Shown: positions 1-8,731, numbered from the stretch's first letter. The stretch: 50,368 nucleotides of DNA from an uncultured Odoribacter sp. (GCA_944321165.1 CALUKE010000021.1:1-50368); one strand, 5' to 3'. The notes: a model not told the origin generated them from the sequence alone. Translations and numbers: made by a program.

Positions 1-16
1 AGAGTAGGTCGATGCC
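1..16 (+). rRNA. rrf: 5S rRNA, last bases only (partial)
   Basis: The first 16 bases (AGAGTAGGTCGATGCC) match the conserved 3' end of Bacteroidales 5S rRNA, where GAGAGTAGGTCG-TGCC closes the molecule. A strong hairpin terminator follows within about 12 bases, as expected at the end of an rRNA operon. Only the tail is in the window, so the call rests on this short motif and its context. Confidence 0.55.
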
Positions 17-26
17 GAATTTGATG

Positions 27-59
27 AGCGAGTCATAATTTATGACTCGCTTTTTTTTT
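27..59 (+). terminator. Intrinsic terminator of the upstream rRNA operon
   Basis: A perfect 11-bp stem (27-37 with 41-51, loop ATT) is followed by a run of T to position 59. It ends transcription coming from the left edge, most likely the rRNA operon. Confidence 0.85.
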
Positions 60-258
60 GCATGCTACCTGGCAAATAAGCTGGTGGATTTGAAGAAAAT
101 TTTTGAATAGTATCTACAGGATTCTTTGAAATGGACGTCGGTTTGTTTGTATCCGTTTTTACTTCGCTTTCATAATAGCAAAGGCCTGTCAATATGAGTA
201 TGATTAGGCTGAAATAAACCCGATCTCGTTGTTTGGGTGCAAATTTTTGTCTGGACAT
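40..258 (-). CDS. Possible small membrane protein, unknown function
   Basis: This 72-residue reading frame starts with ATG. It has a basic N-terminus (residues 1-13), one clear hydrophobic segment (about residues 15-29, VYFSLIILILTGLCYY) and a polar Ser/Lys-rich tail. I recognise no family. Its stop codon lies inside the rRNA terminator hairpin, which is unusual for a real gene, and no good ribosome-binding site or promoter is seen. It could be a single-pass membrane peptide or a chance frame; the hydrophobic segment with a positively charged N-terminus is the only support. Confidence 0.3.
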   Translation of the reverse strand: MSRQKFAPKQRDRVYFSLIILILTGLCYYESEVKTDTNKPTSISKNPVDTIQKFSSNPPAYLPGSMQKKSES

Positions 259-363
259 GATTTGTTTTTTGGATTTATATACGTCATGGGTGATAGAAAA
301 GTTTTGGAAATGGAGGATTTTGAAAAATATCAGAATATAATAGCTTTATTGGAAGGAATATTC

Positions 364-371
364 TAATTTTG
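364..371 (+). promoter_or_regulatory. Candidate -7 promoter element of fsa-tsaC
   Basis: TAATTTTG matches the Bacteroidetes -7 consensus TAnnTTTG and lies 45 bases before the fsa start codon. No TTTG is seen at the usual distance upstream, so this rests on the -7 motif alone. Confidence 0.35.
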
Positions 372-416
372 TTACGTGATATATAAAACTGCGAACTTTA
401 ATTAAAAATAAAACCT

Positions 417-1073
417 ATGAAATTTTTTATTGACACGGCTAATTTGGATCAAATCAGAGAAGCCAATGAAATGGGAGTGTTGGACGGAGTTACTACTAAT
501 CCTTCATTGATGGCGAAAGAGGGGATAAAAGGAGTGGAAAATTGCAAAAAACATTATGTAGAGATTTGCAATATTGTTCAGGGTGATGTGAGTGCGGAGG
601 TCATTGCTACCGATTATGAAGGGATGATAAAGGAAGGGGAAGAATTGGCGGCTTTACATCCGAATATCGTGGTGAAAGTACCTTGTATTGCTGACGGAAT
701 CAAAGCTATCAGATATTTTACGGGTAAAGGAATTCGTACCAACTGTACTTTGGTATTTTCTCCGGGGCAGGCTTTGTTGGCTGCGAAGGCAGGGGCTACT
801 TATGTATCTCCTTTTGTCGGCCGTTTGGATGATATCAGCAGTGACGGCATTGAATTGGTTAGTAAGATTGTCGATATGTACAGTTATTATGGTTTCCGGA
901 CACAGGTTTTGGCGGCTTCTATTCGGAATACACAACACATCATTCAGTGTATTGAGGCGGGAGCAGATGTGGCAACTTGTCCGTTGAATGCCATTAAAGG
1001 TTTGTTGAATCATCCGTTGACCGATAGTGGACTGGCCAAATTCCTGGAAGATTATAAGAAAGTAAACGGATAG
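417..1073 (+). CDS. fsa: Fructose-6-phosphate aldolase / transaldolase-like (TalC/MipB family)
   Basis: This 218-residue protein has the full length of the short transaldolase family, class I Schiff-base aldolases with a TIM-barrel fold. Members either transfer dihydroxyacetone units in the pentose phosphate pathway or cleave fructose 6-phosphate to dihydroxyacetone and glyceraldehyde 3-phosphate. Visible signatures are FIDTAN at the N-terminus, GVTTNPSL (residues 24-31) and the Schiff-base lysine K87 in IVVKVP. The C-terminal NAIKGLLNHPLTDSG also fits. It is cytosolic. The threonylcarbamoyl-AMP synthase gene follows after 6 bases, so the two are probably co-transcribed. Sequence alone does not settle aldolase versus transaldolase activity. 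Confidence 0.93.
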   Translation: MKFFIDTANLDQIREANEMGVLDGVTTNPSLMAKEGIKGVENCKKHYVEICNIVQGDVSAEVIATDYEGMIKEGEELAALHPNIVVKVPCIADGIKAIRYFTGKGIRTNCTLVFSPGQALLAAKAGATYVSPFVGRLDDISSDGIELVSKIVDMYSYYGFRTQVLAASIRNTQHIIQCIEAGADVATCPLNAIKGLLNHPLTDSGLAKFLEDYKKVNG

Positions 1074-1079
1074 TTTTCC

Positions 1080-1688
1080 ATGTATGTCAAATTATTTGAG
1101 GATAATCCCAATACCCGGGATATCCTTAAGATTGTAGATGGATTGAAAGCCGGTGGGGTTATTATTTATCCGACAGACACGATTTATGCGATTGGATGTG
1201 ATATTTATAATGCAAAAGCAGTTCAGCGGGTTTGCGCTTTGAAGCATATAAAACCGGAAAAGGCCAATTTTTCCATGATTTGTTCGGATTTATCGAATAT
1301 TGCCGCCTATGCAAAAGTGAACAATGAGGTCTTTAAAGTTATGAAACGCAATCTGCCGGGTCCTTTTACCTTTATATTGCCGGCTACTAGTAAGTTACCG
1401 AATATTTTGATGAACCGTCGGAAAACAATCGGTATTCGCATTCCGGATAATTATATTGTGAGAGCAATTGTCGAGGAGCTGGGAAATCCGTTGTTGACAA
1501 CTTCTGTAAAAGACGATGATGATATCATGGAGTATATGACGGATCCGGAATTGATTTATGAAAAATATGAGAAGTTGGTTGATTGTGTGATTGATGGCGG
1601 TTACGGACAAAATGTGGCCTCTACGGTGGTTGATTGTTCGGGAGATCAGTTGGAAATCATTCGCCAAGGAATAGGGGAATTGGCATAA
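1080..1688 (+). CDS. tsaC: Threonylcarbamoyl-AMP synthase (Sua5/YrdC/TsaC family)
   Basis: This enzyme makes L-threonylcarbamoyladenylate from threonine, bicarbonate and ATP, the first step of the universal t6A37 modification of tRNAs reading ANN codons. The 202-residue protein is one YrdC domain without the C-terminal Sua5 extension. Supporting motifs are GGVIIYPTDTIYAIGCD (about residues 24-41), LKHIKPEKANFSMIC for substrate binding, LPGPFTFILPA, IGIRIPDN and the ASTVVDC segment near the end. It lies 6 bases after fsa and is followed by an intrinsic terminator, so it ends that two-gene unit. It works in the cytosol with TsaB/D/E encoded elsewhere. Confidence 0.93.
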   Translation: MYVKLFEDNPNTRDILKIVDGLKAGGVIIYPTDTIYAIGCDIYNAKAVQRVCALKHIKPEKANFSMICSDLSNIAAYAKVNNEVFKVMKRNLPGPFTFILPATSKLPNILMNRRKTIGIRIPDNYIVRAIVEELGNPLLTTSVKDDDDIMEYMTDPELIYEKYEKLVDCVIDGGYGQNVASTVVDCSGDQLEIIRQGIGELA

Positions 1689-1710
1689 GAATTGTAAAAA
1701 TAAAGAAATA

Positions 1711-1745
1711 AAGGCTGTTCTGGGTATTGGAACAGCTTTTTATTT
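1711..1745 (+). terminator. Intrinsic terminator after tsaC
   Basis: An AAGGCTGTTC...GAACAGCTTTTT hairpin (stem 1711-1720 with 1730-1739) followed by T-rich sequence ends the fsa-tsaC unit. The promoter proposed for the next gene overlaps it. Confidence 0.75.
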
Positions 1746-1755
1746 CTTATTTTTG
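1727..1755 (+). promoter_or_regulatory. Candidate promoter of the MgtC-like gene
   Basis: TTG at 1727-1729 and TATTTTTG at 1748-1755 are 18 bases apart, close to the Bacteroidetes -33/-7 arrangement (TTTG-N19-TAnnTTTG). The expected start of transcription is about 15 bases before the ATG at 1776. Confidence 0.5.
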
Positions 1756-1775
1756 TTTATAAAGATAATGTTGAG

Positions 1776-2438
1776 ATGTTATTGGATTATTTTCTTCGTT
1801 TGCTGGTGGCCGGGATTTTAGGCGGAGTCATCGGTTGGGACCGGGAGTATCGAGCCAAGGAAGCCGGTTTAAGAACACATTTCCTGGTAGCTTTGGGGAG
1901 TGCTTTGTTGATGATCGTTTCACAATATGGTTTTAACGAGGTATTGAATAAGCCGGGATATGGCTTGGATCCCAGTCGGGTTGCGGCACAAGTGGTTAGC
2001 GGTATCGGTTTTATTGGTGCTGGGACAATTCTGATCCAGAAACAGTTTGTGCGTGGATTGACGACTGCTGCGGGACTATGGGCGACTTCCGGCATCGGTT
2101 TGGCGGTAGGAGGCGGTATGTACTGGCTCGGTGTGTTTGCGATGGTACTAACTCTTGTCGGTTTAGAATTTTTGACTATTATTTTTAAAAATGTCGGAGA
2201 ACACAGCTCTCTATTGGCTTTTACAACTACGGAAAAAGAGAATCTGAAACGTGTTACCGATGAGTTATTGGCGAAACATTATCGCATTGCCAGTTATGAT
2301 GTACAACATGAACAGGTCGGCCATGTGGAAATATATCATGCGACGATGGTTATCAAAACGAAACATTATCTGGATGAAAGTGAACTTTTTCTGTTTATGC
2401 AAGGATTGCCCGATTTGACTCTGGAACGGCTTTCCTGA
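1776..2438 (+). CDS. MgtC/SapB-family inner-membrane protein
   Basis: This 220-residue protein has about four or five membrane segments in residues 1-145, followed by a soluble C-terminal domain (about 150-220) of the ACT-like type seen in MgtC. Diagnostic motifs are GGVIGWDREYRAKEAGLRTH near residues 16-35 and SGIGFIGAGTIL near 75-86, then GLTTAAGLWATSGIGLA. MgtC relatives are linked to magnesium limitation and to inhibition of the membrane ATP synthase in pathogens; the role in commensal Bacteroidales is not established. It has its own promoter and ends exactly where the convergent trkH gene ends, with no spacer or visible terminator between them. Confidence 0.88.
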   Translation: MLLDYFLRLLVAGILGGVIGWDREYRAKEAGLRTHFLVALGSALLMIVSQYGFNEVLNKPGYGLDPSRVAAQVVSGIGFIGAGTILIQKQFVRGLTTAAGLWATSGIGLAVGGGMYWLGVFAMVLTLVGLEFLTIIFKNVGEHSSLLAFTTTEKENLKRVTDELLAKHYRIASYDVQHEQVGHVEIYHATMVIKTKHYLDESELFLFMQGLPDLTLERLS

Positions 2439-3887
2439 TTATTTTTTCCAGAATGCCTTGGTGAATAAAACCATAACAGTAAATATTTCCAGACGACCCA
2501 CCAACATCAAGAAGGCCAAGAAAAATTTGGCAAAGTCGTTTAAGTGAGCAAATGAATACATGGGACCGATGCTGCCGAATCCCGGGCCGACATTGCTCAT
2601 ACAACTGACGACGGCACTGCAGGAGGTAACGATGTTCTCAGTGCAAATAGTCATGATCAGACTGCCGATGGTAAAGACTATTATGAATAGGATGGCAAAT
2701 GCCATGATTCCTGTCATTACATTGGGATGTACGCTTTTGTTGTTGTATTTGACATTGATAACTCCGTTGGGATGAATGATGCGCTTTAATTCAATGAAGG
2801 AATTTTTAAACAAAAGATATATGCGAACTACTTTCATACCTCCAGAAGTAGAGCCGGCAGATGCACCGATAAAGAAAAGTAGAAACAGGATTAAGCCCAG
2901 CAAGGGCGGCCAAAGTAAATAATCAGCGGAAGAAAATCCGGTTGTTGTCATCAGCGTGACGACTTGGAAAGTTGCATCTCGCATACTTTTCTCAAAACTG
3001 GCCCAGTCCGTGATATACAGTCCGATACCGATGATCAGGCTTGCGATGAGTACGATGCTCAGATAAAGTTGAAATTCATTGTCGTGTATCAGTTTTTTCC
3101 AATTGCCGCGAATGGCAGTGTGCAAAAGACCGAAATTGGTTCCAGCCATAAAGGTGAAGATAGTAATGATATACTGGATGTAAGCAGAATCCCAGTATGC
3201 AATACTGTTTTGTTTGGTTGAAAAGCCACCGGTAGCCATGGTCGTAAAGGCGTGGCAGATACTGTCGAAGAAATCCATTCCTCCGAGTATCAGTAGAATG
3301 GTTTGTGTGAAAGTCAGAATGGTGTATAATATCCACATCTGTCTGGCGGAGGAAGTAAAAGTAAAGGATGTTTTGCTATGAGTCGGTCCGGTCACTTCTG
3401 CAACATATAAATCCCGTCCTTCTATTCCCAGACTGGGAAGTATGGCGATGAATAGCATAATGATCCCCAAGCCTCCCAGCCATTGAGTCAGAGAACGCCA
3501 GAAGAGCGTGGCATGAGGAAGAGATTCGATGTTATCTAATATGGATGATCCAGTTGTGGTAAATCCGGACATGGTTTCGAAAAAAGCATTGGCAAAAGAG
3601 GGAATGGTATGGCCGAATATGAAAGGCAGACTACCGAAAATGGAAAAAACAATCCATACGATGGTGACCATGAAATAACCGTCTTTTTTGGCCAGTATCC
3701 GGTCTTTGATGCGTACAAATTTTGACAGTGAAAAACCGCATCCCATGGTGATCAAGGCGGTATATAAAAATGCCGATGCATCGTTTTCGCCATATATCAG
3801 AGCGATGAAGACGCATAAGAACAGGAAGGCGCTTTCAATTAACAATAATCTTCCCATTAAATTGGCAATAAAGCGGAAGTTTATCAT
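2439..3887 (-). CDS. trkH: Potassium uptake channel subunit TrkH
   Basis: This is the ion-conducting membrane subunit of the Trk system, which takes up K+ and is gated by the cytosolic TrkA ring. The 482-residue protein has the repeated membrane-pore-membrane plan, with four filter loops visible as TTTGSSI, ATGGFSTK, TTTGFSSADY and NVGPGFG, and an APAL-like GASAGSTSGGMK segment. I chose the ATG at 3887 over a TTG two codons upstream because it starts the conserved MINFRFI N-terminus. It lies 11 bases after trkA on the same strand, so the two are surely one transcription unit. Confidence 0.95.
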   Translation of the reverse strand: MINFRFIANLMGRLLLIESAFLFLCVFIALIYGENDASAFLYTALITMGCGFSLSKFVRIKDRILAKKDGYFMVTIVWIVFSIFGSLPFIFGHTIPSFANAFFETMSGFTTTGSSILDNIESLPHATLFWRSLTQWLGGLGIIMLFIAILPSLGIEGRDLYVAEVTGPTHSKTSFTFTSSARQMWILYTILTFTQTILLILGGMDFFDSICHAFTTMATGGFSTKQNSIAYWDSAYIQYIITIFTFMAGTNFGLLHTAIRGNWKKLIHDNEFQLYLSIVLIASLIIGIGLYITDWASFEKSMRDATFQVVTLMTTTGFSSADYLLWPPLLGLILFLLFFIGASAGSTSGGMKVVRIYLLFKNSFIELKRIIHPNGVINVKYNNKSVHPNVMTGIMAFAILFIIVFTIGSLIMTICTENIVTSCSAVVSCMSNVGPGFGSIGPMYSFAHLNDFAKFFLAFLMLVGRLEIFTVMVLFTKAFWKK

Positions 3888-3898
3888 TTTCAAAAAAT

Positions 3899-5239
3899 TT
3901 ATTGGAAATATTTTATCACTTTTTTTACTGCATTTTGCAATGCGAAGATAACTACGGTATCTCCGGCTTGAATTTGCACGTCTCCTTTGGCTATGATGGT
4001 TTCTTCTCCCCGAAATACACCTCCGACGGTGGCATCGTCCGGAAAATGTACATCTTGAAGGGAGTGTTTGGTAATTTTGGATCCAGGCTGAGCTTTCAGT
4101 TCAAAAACTTCGGCTTCGGAGAAAGTTAAAAATTTCAAGTGATGTACGTCTACATTCATCGTATATCGATAGATATGGGAGGCTGCAATCAGTTTGGTGT
4201 TGATCAGGGTGCCGATGCCGATATTTTCTGCCAAGTCTATATAGTCGATGTTTTCAACTTCTGCGACACTCTTTTTAACTCCCATTTTTTTGGCCAGCAG
4301 GCAAGATAAAATATTGGTTTCCGAAGAACCGGTCAGACTGATAAATGCATCTACGTTTTTGATGCCTTCTTCGCGTAGCAGGGTGAGATCCCGGCCGTCT
4401 CCGTTGATTACCAGTGTTGATTTTAGCTTGTCCGCCAATTGGATACATTTCTCCCGGTCTTTCTCAATGATTTTAACATCATAATGCTTTTCAAGCAAAG
4501 AGGCCGTTTTAATTCCGATCCTTGATGCTCCGACAATGACAATGTTTTTTATTTCGAATTGTTCTTTTCCGCATAGGGTAAAAACATTGGATATGTAAGA
4601 GGGGCGTGTAACGATAAAAACCAGATCTCCATATTTTAATTCGTCATTTCCTCGCGGAATAATGGTCCGATTGTGGCGTTTGATAGCAACAATCCGGAAC
4701 TGGTCGGCTCCGTATATTTCGGCCATTTTGATAAGAGTGTGATTTAAAATCAGGGCATTGTCCCAAAGTTTTATACCTAACAATTGCAGACGTCCGTCTG
4801 AAAATTCATGCATCTGTCGAGAGCCGATCTGTTTGAGCGAGGCTACTATCTCTTCGGCTGCTAAGCGTTCCGGGTAGATCAGGGAATCGATACCGATAGA
4901 ACGAAGATACTCGGCATTCTCCGTTTCTAAATATTCACTGTTATTGACTCTGGCAATGGTGCGTTTGGCTCCTAATTTTTTGGCCAACATGGCAGAGTTG
5001 ATATTTTGATCTTCTTGCGGATTTACCGCGATGTAGAGGTCGCATTTCCCGACTTCTGCGTCTTTTAATGCTCCGATGGAAGTACATGAACCGACAATAG
5101 AAAGTATATCGATTTGACTTTCCAGGTCTTCCAATTTTTCTTGGTCGGAGTCGATCAGCATAATGTTATGTTCCTGCCGGCTAAGCATCTTTGCCAAGTG
5201 AGTACCAACTGCTCCAGCTCCGGCGATGACAATGTTCAT
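3899..5239 (-). CDS. trkA: Trk potassium uptake regulator TrkA
   Basis: TrkA is the peripheral membrane, nucleotide-binding regulator of TrkH. The 446-residue protein is a tandem RCK duplication: the first Rossmann fold starts with IAGAGAVGTHLAK at residue 4, and the second with IVGASRIGIKTASLLE near residue 231. Each is followed by an RCK-C (TrkA-C) domain, at about 140-220 and 360-446. Acidic residues at the ends of the second strands (IDSDQEKLEDL, IEKDREKC) fit NAD(H)/ATP binding. It is the first gene of the trkA-trkH pair and has a candidate promoter about 40 bases upstream. Confidence 0.96.
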   Translation of the reverse strand: MNIVIAGAGAVGTHLAKMLSRQEHNIMLIDSDQEKLEDLESQIDILSIVGSCTSIGALKDAEVGKCDLYIAVNPQEDQNINSAMLAKKLGAKRTIARVNNSEYLETENAEYLRSIGIDSLIYPERLAAEEIVASLKQIGSRQMHEFSDGRLQLLGIKLWDNALILNHTLIKMAEIYGADQFRIVAIKRHNRTIIPRGNDELKYGDLVFIVTRPSYISNVFTLCGKEQFEIKNIVIVGASRIGIKTASLLEKHYDVKIIEKDREKCIQLADKLKSTLVINGDGRDLTLLREEGIKNVDAFISLTGSSETNILSCLLAKKMGVKKSVAEVENIDYIDLAENIGIGTLINTKLIAASHIYRYTMNVDVHHLKFLTFSEAEVFELKAQPGSKITKHSLQDVHFPDDATVGGVFRGEETIIAKGDVQIQAGDTVVIFALQNAVKKVIKYFQ

Positions 5240-5277
5240 TGTTAGTGAGATATTTTGAATTTCAAATTAATGGATGG

Positions 5278-5285
5278 CAAATTTA
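5278..5285 (-). promoter_or_regulatory. Candidate -7 element of trkA-trkH
   Basis: On the reverse strand TAAATTTG matches TAnnTTTG. At a 19-base spacing upstream lies CTGG, a poor match to TTTG. It sits in the 85-base gap after comEC and would let trkAH be transcribed independently. Confidence 0.45.
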
Positions 5286-5324
5286 CGCAAAATAATAGAT
5301 TAAGCCAGTATTTGTATTAAAACT

Positions 5325-7283
5325 TTATGGAAGGGGAATGCGGATGCTGCCGGATTCGAATGTATTGACTATAGAAATGTTGTGTTCCCGGCAAAATTTT
5401 TCCCAACGACGTATCTGTTTCGGACTGTTGCTGCCGTCCAGGATGATTTGAGGTGGGTATTGCTGTTGTGAGGATTGAAAAACTTGTTCCGGGGATAGAT
5501 TTTGTGTGACAATTAAAGTACTGCCTTTGATTGGAGGAAGGCAATCCGGACTTACAATTGTAATTGTATCTGAGGGTGAATACCATTGATTGGCATAATA
5601 GTTACATGCGGAACTCAATAGGCCGTGGTTGGCGGGCAATGGCCGGAGACGGCTCTGGATGAGATAAGGTTGTATCTTGTCGGACATGTCGGAAGTTTGA
5701 TACAAAGACATATAATAACTTCTGTAGTTTAATAAAATAGTACTTTGCCGATAAAAGTGAAACACGATGATTTCTTGGCGGGAATGAAGATGAAAATGAA
5801 AAACCAGATTCCAGATGAGCCAGATACCGAGAGTTAGGTGGATACTGTATATCCATCTTTTGTGTGGTCGAGAAAAGTAAAGGCATAGAAACAGTAAGAT
5901 GGCATATCCCAGTAGTATGGTGAAAAACGGAGGATACAAACGATCGATATTCAGACTGAAAGGTTGATAGAAATGGAGGAAACCGGTTAGTAGTTTGGCT
6001 ATGGTTGCAGGGATGAACGCAAGATATTGACTGATTATGGTTGGAAGAAACAGACAGATTGTCGAACTGTACAATAGTATGGTGGCTAGAGGAACGGCCA
6101 GTAGATTGGCAAAGAGGCCATTTATGTTGATCGTATGAAAATAGTAGGCACTGAGAGGTAGTGTCGGTATTTGGGCGGCAATGGTAATACATCCGCAAGC
6201 GTAAATCTTTTTCCAAAAAGCAGGCAGGTGGGCCGAATAACGATAGAGATATGGATATAAGGTTAATATACCGGTATAGGCACTGTAAGATAATAGAAAA
6301 CTGAGCGAATAGAGATTGGAGGGACGAATCAGCAGAGTGATAAAGGCTGCTGCTGCAACGGAATTTAACGGAGTATAGGATTGTTTGAAATATTGTCCGA
6401 CACTGATAAAAGAAAGTAGGATGGAGGCTCGTACAACCGACGGGGAAAGTCCTGTCAGACAGGCGTATCCCCATAAAGCTGGCAAAACCCATAACTTGGT
6501 TTTCCTGACACTGAGTCCGATGTTTTTGAAAATGAAAAGAATCAGTAAATAAATGGCTCCGGTATGAAGACCGGAAACCGAAAGCAAATGGATGGTACCT
6601 GTAGAGGTAAAGAGATTTTGCAATTGACTGTTGAGCTCCTGTTTGTAGCCGAGACAGAGAGCATTGATCAGTTGGTGACAGCTTGTATCTGGAAATAACT
6701 GTTGTGTTTTTTTGACTAATTTTTCCCGGATCTTTTCGAAATAAGTGTACAAATTGTCGGAGTGTCCTTGGGGGTGAGGGGTGGCTAATGGGATGAGACG
6801 GTGGGTCACGTTTTTAGGCTTCAGATAGCGGGCATGGTTAAATTCTCCCGGGTTGGCATTTTCTTTTAGCGGCAGAATCTGGGCGGGGAAATATAGTGAA
6901 TCTCCGATTGCATAAATGGCGCTGTCGGTATAAAAATGGCTTAAATAATAGCGTTGATTGCCGATGGATAGCAAATAATTGTGATGTGGAAGTATTTCAT
7001 CGCAACGGGCCCGGATGTCATAACAGGCTGTCGGATCTGTCGGAGATGGTGTGGGCGCGGAAATGACGAGTCCGCAACTTAGGATGCTGCCGAGTAGGAC
7101 GATTTCTTTCCACAGAGAAGGTAAGGGAAGTGACATTGCCGTACACGCAAGAAGCAGACTACAGAAATAGCAATACAAAGCACCCGTCAGCTCCATATCG
7201 ATGATGATTCCTGCGATCAAGGCTGACAATATGATGATGAACGGGTATTTGTAATTGAATGCTACACGGACATATATATACAA
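5325..7283 (-). CDS. comEC: ComEC/Rec2-family DNA-uptake channel protein
   Basis: ComEC is the inner-membrane channel that carries single-stranded DNA into the cell in natural transformation. The 652-residue protein shows an N-terminal pair of membrane segments, a soluble DUF4131-like OB domain (about residues 80-175) and a competence domain with many membrane segments. The signature LLSVSGLHTGAIYLL sits near residue 234. The C-terminal part (about 510-652) is small and lacks the metal ligands of the metallo-beta-lactamase domain found in longer ComECs. The only possible start before the first membrane segment is TTG at 7281-7283; the next ATG, at codon 30, would delete that segment. The start lies inside a large hairpin (separate entry). 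No other competence gene is in the window. Confidence 0.88.
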   Translation of the reverse strand: MYIYVRVAFNYKYPFIIILSALIAGIIIDMELTGALYCYFCSLLLACTAMSLPLPSLWKEIVLLGSILSCGLVISAPTPSPTDPTACYDIRARCDEILPHHNYLLSIGNQRYYLSHFYTDSAIYAIGDSLYFPAQILPLKENANPGEFNHARYLKPKNVTHRLIPLATPHPQGHSDNLYTYFEKIREKLVKKTQQLFPDTSCHQLINALCLGYKQELNSQLQNLFTSTGTIHLLSVSGLHTGAIYLLILFIFKNIGLSVRKTKLWVLPALWGYACLTGLSPSVVRASILLSFISVGQYFKQSYTPLNSVAAAAFITLLIRPSNLYSLSFLLSYSAYTGILTLYPYLYRYSAHLPAFWKKIYACGCITIAAQIPTLPLSAYYFHTININGLFANLLAVPLATILLYSSTICLFLPTIISQYLAFIPATIAKLLTGFLHFYQPFSLNIDRLYPPFFTILLGYAILLFLCLYFSRPHKRWIYSIHLTLGIWLIWNLVFHFHLHSRQEIIVFHFYRQSTILLNYRSYYMSLYQTSDMSDKIQPYLIQSRLRPLPANHGLLSSACNYYANQWYSPSDTITIVSPDCLPPIKGSTLIVTQNLSPEQVFQSSQQQYPPQIILDGSNSPKQIRRWEKFCREHNISIVNTFESGSIRIPLP

Positions 7284-7338
7284 TTGAAATTTTGAAAATT
7301 AAATTATGAAAAAAAATTTAATTTTCAAAATATGTCCG
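7267..7338 (-). promoter_or_regulatory. Large AT-rich hairpin around the comEC start codon
   Basis: A perfect 16-bp inverted repeat (7290-7305 with 7315-7330, 9-base loop) lies between def and comEC. An outer 8-bp helix (7267-7274 with 7331-7338, CGGACATA/TATGTCCG) encloses it. In the reverse-strand RNA the comEC TTG start would sit in the 15-base bulge between the two helices. It may terminate def transcription, limit comEC translation, or both. Confidence 0.6.
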
Positions 7339-7349
7339 AACGGCTTTGT

Positions 7350-7904
7350 TCATTTTGGTAAAATGATGCGATAAGCCGGTTTGGATTTTCCGGTACTGAT
7401 ATGGTTCAGTTTGTTTTTTAGTATTTTCTTTTTTAAGGTAGACAAATGATCTGTAAAGAGAATGCCGTCCAAATGGTCATACTCGTGTTGAATGATCCAG
7501 GCTTTGATGCCGCAGAATTCTTCTTCATGAGCTTGTCCCTGTTCATCCAGATAACTGATCCGGATGCAATCGGGGCGTTTGACATCTTCATGGATACCGG
7601 GAACGCTGAGACAACCTTCATTGCGGCTGATTTCGTCTCCCCAGCGTTCTTGTATATGTGCGTTGATGAAGACTTTTCTGAAACCGCGGCATGCTGGATC
7701 CATTTCTTCGAACGCATTGGCATCTACAACGAATACCCGGATATTGCGTCCCACTTGAGGCGCTGCGAGACCTACTCCGTCAGCCTCATCCATGGTATAA
7801 AAAAGATCGCTGATGAATTTGTTTAAATCAGGATAATCCAAGGTAATATCTTCTGAAATCTTACGTAAAATGGGATGTCCGTATACAACTATCGGTAAAA
7901 ACAT
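7350..7904 (-). CDS. def: Peptide deformylase
   Basis: This metalloenzyme removes the formyl group from the N-terminal methionine of new proteins. All three family motifs are present in the 184-residue protein: GVGLAAPQVG (about residues 43-52), EGCLSVP with the metal-ligand Cys, and QHEYDHLDG with the HExxH-type metal ligands and the catalytic Glu. The length is normal. It is 11 bases downstream of ruvX and belongs to the reverse-strand divIC-ruvX-def run. Confidence 0.96.
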   Translation of the reverse strand: MFLPIVVYGHPILRKISEDITLDYPDLNKFISDLFYTMDEADGVGLAAPQVGRNIRVFVVDANAFEEMDPACRGFRKVFINAHIQERWGDEISRNEGCLSVPGIHEDVKRPDCIRISYLDEQGQAHEEEFCGIKAWIIQHEYDHLDGILFTDHLSTLKKKILKNKLNHISTGKSKPAYRIILPK

Positions 7905-7915
7905 AGGTGTGATTT

Positions 7916-8341
7916 TTAAATATTTAAATTTCGTTGTTGTTCCAGGTAAGAGGTTAGGATAATGGTGGCACTCATTGTATCAATCAGCGCTTTATTCTGG
8001 CGGGTTTTCTTTTTGGCTCCTCCTTCAATCAGCGCTTTGTGGGCCAGAACGGAGGTAAAACGTTCATCGTACATGACAACCGGAATGTGTGGATACTTAC
8101 GTTTCAGTCCAGCCAGAAATGGTTTAATGTATATCATGCTTTCTGAATCGCTGTTGTCCATCTGCTTGGGATGTCCAACAACAAACAGATCCACTGTTTC
8201 TTGCGATAAATAATTTTCGATAAACTTGAAAATATCGTGAGAGGAAACGGTTTGCAATCCGATGGCGATGATTTTACAGGGATCGCTTACTGCTATTCCG
8301 ACTCTTTTTCTTCCGTAATCAATGGCTAATATTCTTCCCAC
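7916..8341 (-). CDS. ruvX: Holliday-junction resolvase-like RuvX (YqgF), putative pre-16S rRNA nuclease
   Basis: This 141-residue RNase H-fold protein is of full family length. It begins GRILAIDYGRKRVGIAVSD with the first catalytic Asp, has VVGHPKQMD in the middle and YDERFTS near residue 98. The family processes the 5' end of 16S rRNA and was earlier described as a Holliday-junction resolvase. Translation starts at GTG (8339-8341), since the conserved GRILAIDYG begins at codon 2. It follows divIC by 4 bases and precedes def by 11. Confidence 0.93.
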   Translation of the reverse strand: MGRILAIDYGRKRVGIAVSDPCKIIAIGLQTVSSHDIFKFIENYLSQETVDLFVVGHPKQMDNSDSESMIYIKPFLAGLKRKYPHIPVVMYDERFTSVLAHKALIEGGAKKKTRQNKALIDTMSATIILTSYLEQQRNLNI

Positions 8342-8345
8342 GTTG

Positions 8346-8660
8346 CTATCGGTTTACAATCACAAAAATATCTTCGTTTTTGTTTTTCATGAGGTATTGT
8401 TCCCTGGCAAACTTTTCAAGATTATCCCGATTGCTCAGTAACTCCTGCATTTTTCGATTGTCATCTTCGATTTTTTCCTGATAATAGGCTTTTTCTTTTT
8501 TTAGAGTGGCAATTTTCCCTCGTAATTGAATCTTTTCGATCCAATTATTTTTGTCGAGAAAAGCCAGCCATATTAAAAAAATGAGCAAGGTAATGGAAAA
8601 CTTGTTCATAAACAGCTGTCTCCAAAGACTTTTCTTCGTATATTTATCCTTATCCTGCAT
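8346..8660 (-). CDS. Septum formation initiator, FtsB/DivIC-like
   Basis: This 104-residue protein has a short basic cytosolic tail, one membrane segment (about residues 21-36, ITLLIFLIWLAFLDK) and an extracytoplasmic coiled coil (about 44-80, rich in Lys/Glu). It ends in the FAREQYLMKNKNEDIFVI motif typical of DivIC/FtsB. The family bridges FtsL and FtsQ in the divisome. The ATG at 8660 is preferred over an in-frame TTG three codons upstream. It leads a reverse-strand run with ruvX (4-base gap) and def. A TATCTTTG motif at 8667-8674 (reverse strand) could be a promoter but would give almost no leader. Confidence 0.88.
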   Translation of the reverse strand: MQDKDKYTKKSLWRQLFMNKFSITLLIFLIWLAFLDKNNWIEKIQLRGKIATLKKEKAYYQEKIEDDNRKMQELLSNRDNLEKFAREQYLMKNKNEDIFVIVNR

Positions 8661-8731
8661 ACTTTGCAAAGATAGGAAAAATATATAACCCTTGTCTCAT
8701 ATTTTTTATTTTTACGCCGCATAATTATAAA

